A stretch of DNA of 64,000 nucleotides from Thermohalobaculum sp963822985 (lineage in GTDB: Bacteria > Pseudomonadota > Alphaproteobacteria > Rhodobacterales > Rhodobacteraceae), in contig CAWGJU010000003.1 in NCBI GenBank assembly GCA_963822985.1, positions 496,001 to 560,000 on the forward strand, in the 5' to 3' direction. This document shows, in pieces, positions 1 to 7,184 of the stretch (the first letter of the stretch is position 1; the number at the start of each line of letters is the position of its first letter). Under the pieces are notes generated by a model. That model did no database searches and had not been told where the DNA came from. It was given only the letters and a program-made list of their open reading frames with translations. The translations under genes were made by a program, and so were the position numbers.

Positions 1-1037
1 CGATCGCCGCCGAGATCGAAGGCGCCGTCGCGCCGATCCGCTTCCCCGACCCGGACGAGCTCGCCCCGCCCCTGATGACCATCGAGGGCGTCAGCGTCGG
101 CTATGACGGCCGCCCCGTGCTGTCCGGCATCGACCTGCGCCTCGACCAGGACGATCGCATCGCGCTCCTCGGCGCCAATGGCCAGGGCAAGTCGACGCTG
201 GCCAAGCTGATCTCGGGCCGGCTCGATCCCATAAGCGGCGGCCGCCGCGCCTCGCCGAAGCTGCGCATCGGCTATTTCGCCCAGCACCAGGCGGAAGAGC
301 TTGTCGCTGCCGAGACGCCGATCCACCACATCCGCCGCCTCCGCCCGGACGAGCGGGAGGGCAAGCTGCGCGCCCGCCTGGCGCAAGGCGGCATCGGCGC
401 GGGCGTCGCCGAGACAAGGGTGGGCAACCTTTCGGGCGGGCAGAAAGCGCGGCTCCTGCTGATCCTCGCCACGCTCGACGCGCCGCATCTGATCATCCTC
501 GACGAGCCGACCAACCATCTCGACATCGAGAGCCGCGAGGCGCTGGTCTCCGGGCTCAACGAATACCAGGGCGCCGTCATCCTGATCACGCACGACGCTC
601 ACCTGATCGAGCTGGTCGCCGACAGGCTGCTGCTGGTTCGTGACGGCCGGGTCACCTCTTACGACGGCGACATGGACAGCTATCGCCGCCTGCTGCTCGG
701 GCCCGCCGCCGGCACCGCCGAGAGGCGCGAGAAGGCGCGCGCGGAGAAAGCCGAGACGGCCGCCGCGCCCAGGCCTGTCGCCAACCGCCGCGTCGAGCGC
801 GCGGCGCTTGCGCCGCTGCGCGCCGAGGTCCGCACCTGCGAGGCGCGCGTCGAGAAGATCGCCAGGATGCTCGCCGAGCTCGACCTCCGGCTCGCCGACC
901 CCGCCCTCTATGACGGCCCGCCCGGGCGCATCGAGGCCCTGCAGAAAAAGCGCGCCGAGATCGTCGAGGCCCAGAGGCGCGCCGAGGAACTCTGGCTCGC
1001 CGCATCGGCGCGGCTGGAGGAGGCCGAAGCCGTCTAG
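1..1037 (+). CDS. ABC-F family ATPase, C-terminal part (5' end outside window)
   Basis: The frame is open from the first bases, so the gene starts before the window. Visible is the second ABC domain of an ABC-F protein: Walker A GANGQGKST, signature LSGGQKARL and Walker B LIILDEPTNHLD, followed by a Glu/Arg/Ala-rich segment of about 100 residues that looks like a coiled coil. There is no membrane segment. ABC-F proteins (Uup, YheS, EttA) act on the ribosome rather than in transport. The C-terminal coiled coil favours the Uup/YheS group, but the exact subfamily cannot be fixed without the N-terminal half and linker. Confidence 0.9.
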   Translation, partial: IAAEIEGAVAPIRFPDPDELAPPLMTIEGVSVGYDGRPVLSGIDLRLDQDDRIALLGANGQGKSTLAKLISGRLDPISGGRRASPKLRIGYFAQHQAEELVAAETPIHHIRRLRPDEREGKLRARLAQGGIGAGVAETRVGNLSGGQKARLLLILATLDAPHLIILDEPTNHLDIESREALVSGLNEYQGAVILITHDAHLIELVADRLLLVRDGRVTSYDGDMDSYRRLLLGPAAGTAERREKARAEKAETAAAPRPVANRRVERAALAPLRAEVRTCEARVEKIARMLAELDLRLADPALYDGPPGRIEALQKKRAEIVEAQRRAEELWLAASARLEEAEAV

Positions 1038-1241
1038 CCTGGAGAGCGACTTCCGAGCGCCCATATCGCCAGCCGCGCGGCCCTATCGGTCGGAGCGCCC
1101 TAGCTCCGGCCGTACTCTCCGACCGGGAACGCCACCGGAAAGCGCTCATCCCACGCTGTCGGCCGGGTTGGCCAGCGGTCCACAGCCTTGCGGCATGGGG
1201 CTTGCAACGCGATATCCAAGCCCGATCCCGCGGAGGACATA

Positions 1242-1832
1242 ATGCTGCCCCTCGACCCCGATTCCCAGGCCCGCGTCTTCTACCTCGTCCTGCTCGGCGC
1301 GTTTCTGGTCGTCTACCTTTTCGCCGCCTACCGTCACCGTTTGGGGCAGGCGCTTCAGCATGCGGCGATCTGGGTGCTGATCTTCATGGGCGCCGTCGTG
1401 GCGGTCGGCTTTTGGGAGCCGCTCACCAGCCAGCTCTATGTCGACCGGGCGATGTCTGTGGGCGAGGACACGCTGGCGCTGCGGCGCGCGCCCGACGGGC
1501 ACTTCTACGCGACCGCGGAGGTGAACGGCGCGCCCGTCCGGTTCATGATCGACACCGGGGCCAGCGACCTCGTGCTGACCGAGGTGGATGCGCGCGCCGC
1601 GGGCTTCGACACGGACAGGCTGAACTACGTCATTCCGACGATCACCGCGAACGGCCGGACGATGAGCGCCCCGGTGCGGCTCGAGACCGTTGCCCTTGGT
1701 GGGCTGGTGGACAGCGCCGTGCCGGCCAGCGTCAGCGGCGGCGAGCTCGACCAGTCATTGCTCGGCATGCGCTATCTCGAGCGCTTCAGCAGCGTCCGCT
1801 TCGAAGGGAGCATGCTGTACCTGCGGCGCTGA
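1242..1832 (+). CDS. Membrane-anchored retropepsin-like aspartic protease (TIGR02281 type)
   Basis: 196 residues. I chose the ATG at 1242 because GGAGG lies 7 bases upstream; an earlier ATG has no such site. The N-terminus has two hydrophobic segments (about residues 8-25 and 37-55). They are followed by a single aspartic-protease domain with the motif MIDTGASDLVLT and a hydrophobic-GG segment before a C-terminal LLGMRYLERF motif. This matches the clan AA aspartic proteases common in alphaproteobacteria. Such one-domain enzymes work as dimers. The substrate is unknown. It stands alone between the ABC-F gene and the convergent glmS. Confidence 0.8.
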   Translation: MLPLDPDSQARVFYLVLLGAFLVVYLFAAYRHRLGQALQHAAIWVLIFMGAVVAVGFWEPLTSQLYVDRAMSVGEDTLALRRAPDGHFYATAEVNGAPVRFMIDTGASDLVLTEVDARAAGFDTDRLNYVIPTITANGRTMSAPVRLETVALGGLVDSAVPASVSGGELDQSLLGMRYLERFSSVRFEGSMLYLRR

Positions 1833-1860
1833 TCACCGCGCCGCAGGGTTTGCCTGGATG

Positions 1861-1878
1861 GGGCGAGCCCGCTCGCCC
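1861..1878. terminator. Hairpin between convergent genes
   Basis: GGGCGAGC and GCTCGCCC form a perfect 8-bp inverted repeat with almost no spacer (effectively 7 bp with a 4-nt loop). It lies between the end of the protease gene and the end of glmS. It has no T-tract, so a bidirectional terminator is only an inference. Confidence 0.3.
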
Positions 1879-1884
1879 GCCAGC

Positions 1885-3708
1885 CTATTCGACCGTCACG
1901 GATTTCGCGAGGTTACGCGGCTGATCGACGTCGGTGCCGCGGGCGAGCGCCGTGAAATAGGCGAGTTGCTGGGCGACGACGGCATAAAGGATGGGAGCCG
2001 CGAACGTCTCGCATGTCGGCAGGACGATGGTGCGCCAAGCGCCGTCGCCCGCCGCCGCCTTGCCCTCGGCGTCCGTGACCAGCACCACCTTGCCGCCGCG
2101 CGCCATGACCTCCTGCATGTTCGAGACGGTCTTGCCGAAAAGCCGGTCGCGCGGCGCCATGACGACAACGGGCACCGTCTCGTCGATCAGCGCGATCGGC
2201 CCGTGCTTGAGCTCGCCCGACGCGTACCCTTCCGCGTGGATGTAGCTGATTTCCTTCAGCTTCAGCGCACCTTCGAGCGCGATCGGGAACATCGAGCCAC
2301 GGCCGAGATAAAGGATGTTTCGGGCGAACGACATCTCCTGGCTGACGCGATTGACCCAATCCTCGTCCTTCAGCACCTCGGAGATCAGCCGCGGCAGTTC
2401 GGCAAGGCTGCGGATCAGCGCCGCCTCGCCACCGGCTTCGAGCTTTCCCCGCGCGCGGGCGGCAAGAATGGCGGTCGCCGCCAGAACGATGAGCTGGCAG
2501 GTGAATGCCTTGGTCGAGGCGACGCCGATCTCGCGTCCCGCAAGCGTCGGCAGCACGATGTCAAGCTCGCGCGCCATCGAGCTCTCTTCGACATTGATGA
2601 TGCCCAGCGTGCGCGCCACGCCGCCGCTGGCATAGCGCAGCGCCGCCAGTGTATCCGCCGTCTCGCCGGACTGGCTGATGAAGACCGCAAGCTCGCGCCC
2701 GTCGAGCGGCGGCTCGCGGTAGCGGAACTCGGAGGCGATATCGACCTCGACCGAAACGCCCGCCAGCTGTTCGAACCAGTACTTGGCGACCATGCCGGCA
2801 TAGGCGGCGGTGCCGCAGCCGACGATCACGATCCGCGAGAGCGACGCCCAGTCAACAGCTTCGGCGGGAGAGACGATGACCTCTCCGCCTTGCGCGACAT
2901 ATCGCGACAGTGCGTAGCCAAGCACGGTCGGCTGCTCGTGGATCTCCTTCGCCATGAAGTGACGGTACTCGCCCCGATCGGCGAGGCCGGACTCGACCGA
3001 GACCGCGCGGATCTCCCGCTCGACCGCATTCCCGCGCCGGTCGAAGATGCGGGCGCCCGAGCGGTGGACGATGGCGCGGTCGCCCTCCTCCAGATAAGTG
3101 ACGCGCCGCGTCATCGGGCTGAGTGCCAGCGCGTCCGAGCCCACGAACATCTCGTCCTCGCCCCAGCCAATGGCGAGCGGCGAGCCGTGCCGCGCGGCGA
3201 TCAGCAAATCGGGCTCGTTCTCGAACAGGAACACCAGCGCGAACGCGCCCTCAAGCCGCGCCAGCACAGCCGACACCGCCTCGAACGGGCTGTCGCCCTG
3301 CCCCATCCGATAGGCCACCAGCTGGGCGATGACCTCGGTGTCGGTCTCGGTCTGGCACGCGACGCCGCGGCCGGCGAGCTCGCGCCGGAGATCGCGAAAG
3401 TTCTCGATGATGCCGTTGTGGACGACGTGCACCGGCCCCGCGGCGTGCGGATGCGCGTTGAGGACGGTCGGCGCGCCGTGCGTCGCCCAGCGCGTGTGAC
3501 CGATGCCCGTGCTGCCGAGCGCAGGCTCGGCGGCGACGAGCCTGGTCAGCTCGGCCAGCTTGCCCACGGCGCGCCGGCGCTCGGCTCGGCCGTTCGAGAG
3601 CGTCGTCAGCCCGGCGCTGTCATAGCCGCGGTATTCGAGCCGCTTCAGCGCGTCGAGGATGCGCGGAGCGGCGTCGAGCTGGCCGAGGATGCCGATGATG
3701 CCGCACAT
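1885..3708 (-). CDS. glmS: Glutamine--fructose-6-phosphate aminotransferase
   Basis: 607 residues, the normal family length. It makes glucosamine-6-phosphate from fructose-6-phosphate and glutamine, the first step to UDP-GlcNAc. The N-terminus MCGIIGILG puts the catalytic Cys at position 2 of the Ntn glutaminase domain (about 1-220). Two SIS isomerase domains follow, with IVIVGCGTAAYAG and the phosphate-binding FISQSGETADT. The C-terminus AKSVTVE is the conserved GlmS tail. It lies 3 bases downstream of glmU, which provides the next steps, so the two form an operon. The frame is intact. Confidence 0.97.
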   Translation of the reverse strand: MCGIIGILGQLDAAPRILDALKRLEYRGYDSAGLTTLSNGRAERRRAVGKLAELTRLVAAEPALGSTGIGHTRWATHGAPTVLNAHPHAAGPVHVVHNGIIENFRDLRRELAGRGVACQTETDTEVIAQLVAYRMGQGDSPFEAVSAVLARLEGAFALVFLFENEPDLLIAARHGSPLAIGWGEDEMFVGSDALALSPMTRRVTYLEEGDRAIVHRSGARIFDRRGNAVEREIRAVSVESGLADRGEYRHFMAKEIHEQPTVLGYALSRYVAQGGEVIVSPAEAVDWASLSRIVIVGCGTAAYAGMVAKYWFEQLAGVSVEVDIASEFRYREPPLDGRELAVFISQSGETADTLAALRYASGGVARTLGIINVEESSMARELDIVLPTLAGREIGVASTKAFTCQLIVLAATAILAARARGKLEAGGEAALIRSLAELPRLISEVLKDEDWVNRVSQEMSFARNILYLGRGSMFPIALEGALKLKEISYIHAEGYASGELKHGPIALIDETVPVVVMAPRDRLFGKTVSNMQEVMARGGKVVLVTDAEGKAAAGDGAWRTIVLPTCETFAAPILYAVVAQQLAYFTALARGTDVDQPRNLAKSVTVE

Positions 3709-3711
3709 GGA

Positions 3712-5067
3712 TCAACCTGTCCTTTCGCGCTTTCTCGCCTGCAGCTTCTCGCGCAGCCGAGGTGCCGTGCCGTCGCGGTTCTGCTGCGCCGTCCGCGCAA
3801 TGGCCAGCGCGTCGGCCGGCACATCGCGCGTGACGACGGTGCCTGTCGCCACATAGGCCCCGGCACCGACGGTGACCGGCGCGACCAGCGCCGTATTGAC
3901 GCCTATGAAGGCGCCCTCGCCGATTTCGGTGCGGTGCTTGGAGAACCCGTCATAGTTGCAGGTGATCGTGCCGGCACCGACGTTCACGCGCGCGCCGAGC
4001 TCGGCATCGCCGATATAGCTCAGATGGTTTACCTTGGCGCCCTGCCCGACCATGGCATTCTTGATCTCGACGAAGTTGCCGATGTGCGCCCCCGCAGCCA
4101 AGAGCGCGCCGGGGCGCAGCCGTGCGAACGGACCGATGACAGCGCCGGGACCGACCTCCGCGCCTTCGAGATGACTGAAGGCGCGGATTTCCACGCCGTC
4201 AGCGACCCTGACGCCGGGGCCGAAGACGACGTTCGGATGCACGGTCACGTCGCGGCCCAGCGCGGTGTCCAGGCTGAACCAAACCGTTTCGGGGGCGATC
4301 AGCGTGGCACCCGCCAGCATCGCCGCGCGGCGGGCCTGGGCCTGAAAGGTCGCCTCCGCCTCGGCGAGCTGCACCCGGTCGTTGACGCCAAGCGTCTCGG
4401 CCTCGTCGCAGAGCACCGCGCGCGCGATCAACCCTTCCGCGCGGGCGAGCGCGACAGTGTCGGTCAGGTAGTACTCGCCCTGGGCATTCGCGTTGCCGAC
4501 CCGATCGAGCAGCCGCAGGATGGTGGCGCAGTCGCCGCCTATCAGCCCGGAACTGCAGACGCTGATGGCAAGCTGCTCGGGGCCCGCATCCTTGGCCTCG
4601 ACGATCGCCTGGAGCGTGCCGTCAGCATCTTGCACCAGCCGGCCATAGCGGCCCGGATCGCGCGCCTGAAAGCCGAGCACGACGATGTCGGCCGCTTGCC
4701 GGGCCGCCTGCATCGCCTGCAGCGTCTCCGGGCGGATGAAGGGCGTGTCGGCGAAGAGCACGAAGAGATCGCCCTCGAAGCCCTCAAGCGCGTCGCGCGC
4801 CGCGAGCACGGCATGGCCGGTGCCGAGTTGCCGCTCCTGGACCGCCACGAACGCGCTGGGATCGAAGCTGCGCGCCGCGGCTCCGACCGCCTCGCTGCCG
4901 TGACCGACGACGATCGCAGTGCGGGCGGGCCGCAGCGCCTGCCCCGCCCGCATGGCATGGTGCAGCATCGGCGCGTTGCCGATCGGATGCAGGACCTTGG
5001 GCAGGTCCGACAGCATCCGCATCCCCTTGCCGGCAGCGAGAATGACGACCGCGGCGGCGCGGTTCAT
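3712..5067 (-). CDS. glmU: Bifunctional GlcN-1-P acetyltransferase / GlcNAc-1-P uridylyltransferase
   Basis: 451 residues. I chose the ATG at 5067 (MNRAAAVVILAAGKG) because GGAGGG lies 8 bases before it; an in-frame ATG at 5085 would overlap that site. The N-terminal pyrophosphorylase domain carries LAAGKGMRML (usual LAAGxGTRM, here with Met for Thr). The C-terminal part is a left-handed beta helix with hexapeptide repeats and GAGTITCNYDG, the acetyltransferase signature. It catalyses the last two steps to UDP-GlcNAc for peptidoglycan and lipid A, and it is followed immediately by glmS. Confidence 0.97.
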   Translation of the reverse strand: MNRAAAVVILAAGKGMRMLSDLPKVLHPIGNAPMLHHAMRAGQALRPARTAIVVGHGSEAVGAAARSFDPSAFVAVQERQLGTGHAVLAARDALEGFEGDLFVLFADTPFIRPETLQAMQAARQAADIVVLGFQARDPGRYGRLVQDADGTLQAIVEAKDAGPEQLAISVCSSGLIGGDCATILRLLDRVGNANAQGEYYLTDTVALARAEGLIARAVLCDEAETLGVNDRVQLAEAEATFQAQARRAAMLAGATLIAPETVWFSLDTALGRDVTVHPNVVFGPGVRVADGVEIRAFSHLEGAEVGPGAVIGPFARLRPGALLAAGAHIGNFVEIKNAMVGQGAKVNHLSYIGDAELGARVNVGAGTITCNYDGFSKHRTEIGEGAFIGVNTALVAPVTVGAGAYVATGTVVTRDVPADALAIARTAQQNRDGTAPRLREKLQARKRERTG

Positions 5068-5215
5068 GTGCGGGCCTCCCTCCATGCCCCCCCTTTGCGC
5101 TGCGGATATAGCGACAGCGCGGCCTCGACAGAAGCGTAAATCGGTTCAGGTTTGGTTACACTTTCTTGCCATTGGCGACTAAGGTCGCGCGCGTGGCGAA
5201 AGCGCGGGAGACAGG

Positions 5216-5926
5216 ATGCGGGGCGCGATCTTTGATCTGGACGGCACGCTCGCCGATACTGCGGGCGACCTCCTGGCGGCAGCCAACGAAGCGATGGCAC
5301 CGCACGGCCTGCCGAGTCTGGATCCCGTCGTCGACCGGGCCTATGCCGGGCGCGGCGCCCGGGCCATGATCCGGCGCGCCTTCACCCTGGCGGGGCGGTC
5401 AGAAGAGGGCGCCGAGGAGGCCGCGCTGGCCGACGCCATCTATCCGGCGCTGCTCGATGCCTACGAGGCCCGGATCGCGCACGAGACAACGCTGTTCGAG
5501 GGGGTCGAGACCTGCCTCGCCACGCTCGAGGCCCGGTCTTGGCGGATCGGCATCTGCACGAACAAGCCCGAGCGCCTGGCGATCCTGCTGCTCGACGCGC
5601 TGGGTGTGCGCCCGCTGTTCGCCGCGGTGCTGGGCGCCGACACGCTGCATGTGCGCAAGCCCGACCCAATGCACTTCACCGAGACCGCGCGGCGGATTGG
5701 CGCCGATCCGGCACGATCCGTGATGATCGGCGACACGCTGACGGACCTGACGACAGCGCGCCGGGCTGGCGTGCCCTGCGTTCTGACGGGCTTCGGCTTT
5801 GCCGCCGAGCCCTTGGCCGAGCTTTCGCCCGATGCAGTTGTCGCCCATTTCGACGAACTTCCGGAGGTTCTCGAGCGGCTCTCGCCCGATCCCGCCCATC
5901 CACAGCAAGCCGCCCGTCCGGCTTGA
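5216..5926 (+). CDS. gph: HAD-family phosphoglycolate phosphatase-like hydrolase
   Basis: 236 residues, ATG with GGGAGACAGG upstream. It has the HAD motifs DLDGTLADTAGD (nucleophile Asp and acid/base Asp), the NKP segment of motif III, and GDTLTDLTTARRAG (motif IV). The Gph subfamily dephosphorylates 2-phosphoglycolate, but HAD substrate range is hard to read from sequence. It is transcribed divergently from glmU, and the tRNA-Val gene begins 35 bases downstream. Confidence 0.85.
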   Translation: MRGAIFDLDGTLADTAGDLLAAANEAMAPHGLPSLDPVVDRAYAGRGARAMIRRAFTLAGRSEEGAEEAALADAIYPALLDAYEARIAHETTLFEGVETCLATLEARSWRIGICTNKPERLAILLLDALGVRPLFAAVLGADTLHVRKPDPMHFTETARRIGADPARSVMIGDTLTDLTTARRAGVPCVLTGFGFAAEPLAELSPDAVVAHFDELPEVLERLSPDPAHPQQAARPA

Positions 5927-5961
5927 CGCCGCACCGGCAGCCCCGTACATCCGCCGGACGT

Positions 5962-6037
5962 GGGCGGTTAGCTCAGTTGGTAGAGCACAGTGTTCACATC
6001 GCTGGGGTCACTGGTTCGAGCCCAGTACCGCCCACCA
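5962..6037 (+). tRNA. tRNA-Val (anticodon CAC)
   Basis: 76 nt with all four arms. The acceptor stem is GGGCGGT (5962-5968) with ACCGCCC (6027-6033), then discriminator A and an encoded CCA. The D arm is GCTC/GAGC. The anticodon arm is CAGTG/CGCTG with loop TTCACAT, anticodon CAC, reading the Val codon GUG. The T arm has the loop TTCGAGC. It is the integration site of the downstream element: its 3' 53 bases are repeated exactly at 19358-19410. Confidence 0.97.
5985..6037 (+). repeat. attL: 53-bp direct repeat inside tRNA-Val
   Basis: The bases from GCACAG in the anticodon-arm region to the CCA end are identical to 19358-19410. The flanks differ on both sides, so the identity block is exactly 53 bp. 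This is the usual product of tyrosine-recombinase integration into a tRNA gene, with the intact tRNA kept at this end. Confidence 0.93.
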
Positions 6038-6102
6038 AGATGCTTCGCGTTTTCATTGACTTAGACGAAGCCGCGAGATGCAAGCGCCTATGGCTTCGCT
6101 CT

Positions 6103-6124
6103 CATGGTAGCACTATGGTAGCGC
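6103..6124 (+). promoter_or_regulatory. Left arm-type integrase sites (two tandem copies)
   Basis: ATGGTAGCAC and ATGGTAGCGC occur 11 bp apart, about 70 bp inside attL. The same word recurs four times at the other end (19172-19235) in the same orientation. Repeats placed at both ends of an integrated element fit arm-type binding sites for the integrase N-terminal domain. The function is inferred. Confidence 0.6.
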
Positions 6125-6179
6125 CGCGCCTTCATATCGGACGTGAAATCAAGTTGCGGCGATCGGCTTATGACCCCGA

Positions 6180-6728
6180 TTAGCCGCCTTGCTGCAGGCC
6201 AGCCACGTCGTCGACGTTGACCGTCCCGCTGATGCCCTTCGCCCGAGCGCCGGCCAGCCAGTCGCGCCAGGCGCGGCCGTCGCCATCTATGCACGCAGCG
6301 AGCGCCACGGCGGCGCGGACCCGATCCGCCCAGGACCAATTGCCCGCTACGCCCCATCGAGCTACGACCAGCCGAACTCCAACCGGCAACTCGCGCCAGA
6401 TCGCCTTCCGCGCGGCGTCGTCGCCGTTCCTGGTGAAGCGGGCCGACCGTGCGTAACGGCGTGCCACCGGCCCCGTCGGGTCGCGGTTGATCGCCTGCTG
6501 GATACCGCCATGGGATGGGCAAAGGTCGGCGTCGCGGACCGCGCTCCGCCGGCAGCCTGCCCGCTGACAGGGGCGCCCCGCCAGCCCGGGAGCGGGCGGG
6601 CGGTGCCGGGCCAGCGCATCCAAGCTGGCCTGCGCGCCCCGCCAGCCGCCCATCCGCGCCGTGGCGTGTGCCGCACGGCACATCTGGTCCCGTCTGGTCA
6701 GGCGGACTTGCACCATCCCCTGCGCCAC
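6180..6728 (-). CDS. Hypothetical protein with possible zinc-binding segment
   Basis: 182 residues, family not recognised. A Cys/His cluster (CQRAGC then CPSHGG, about residues 54-77) could bind zinc. The C-terminal half is a plain globular sequence rich in Trp, Ala and Arg. It is the last minus-strand gene before attL and points towards the tRNA. Its placement with the RM genes marks it as island cargo. I saw no second frame that fits better, but the coding call rests only on length and composition. Confidence 0.5.
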   Translation of the reverse strand: MAQGMVQVRLTRRDQMCRAAHATARMGGWRGAQASLDALARHRPPAPGLAGRPCQRAGCRRSAVRDADLCPSHGGIQQAINRDPTGPVARRYARSARFTRNGDDAARKAIWRELPVGVRLVVARWGVAGNWSWADRVRAAVALAACIDGDGRAWRDWLAGARAKGISGTVNVDDVAGLQQGG

Positions 6729-6746
6729 CTCTCGATCCGAGTGATA

Positions 6747-6932
6747 CTACTTGTCCGTTTTCCGCGGCTCCTGTTTCGGCAGAGCTGGCCGCCCGCTCTG
6801 CTTTCGCAGGTCCATTGCAATTCCGATCACGGCCAGCCTCCGCGCCTCCTTGTTTGCGTGCGCCATCTCCTCGTCAGTGAGCAGCGGCGAATTCTCGCGC
6901 GGCTTTTCCGTCATGTTCGCCGGCAGGGGCAT
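6747..6932 (-). CDS. Small hypothetical protein
   Basis: 61 residues starting MPLPANMTEK, with the ATG one base after the TGA of an upstream 28-residue ORF (6934-7020). The body is Lys/Arg/Glu-rich with one predicted helix (EEMAHANKEARRLAVIGIAMDL). The two frames may be one gene split by a single-base shift, given the many such shifts in this island. No family recognised. Confidence 0.4.
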   Translation of the reverse strand: MPLPANMTEKPRENSPLLTDEEMAHANKEARRLAVIGIAMDLRKQSGRPALPKQEPRKTDK

Positions 6933-7184
6933 TTCAGGCGGCTTCCGTTGCGGCATCGCCGGTCGATCCCTTCCCATTGGCCTTGTCCAGCAGCTTAGCA
7001 GAGCTGGCCGTCTCATTCATTGACGTATCCTAGTGGCCGGTGGTGCTCCCGCCCCTGTCCTGCCCGCGGTCCAGCCTACCCCACCCCCCGGCATACCCCC
7101 AAGCGATCGCAAATTGGGGTCATATGACGCGCGCTGGAAATCGCGCGAATTTCAAGTTCGGATCGGTCCGTCAGGCGTCGGCGC

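Noticed and set aside
1690..5139. 1149-residue plus-strand ORF
   Set aside because: It is the antisense of glmS and glmU, whose motifs are complete on the minus strand. High GC content leaves the opposite frame open.
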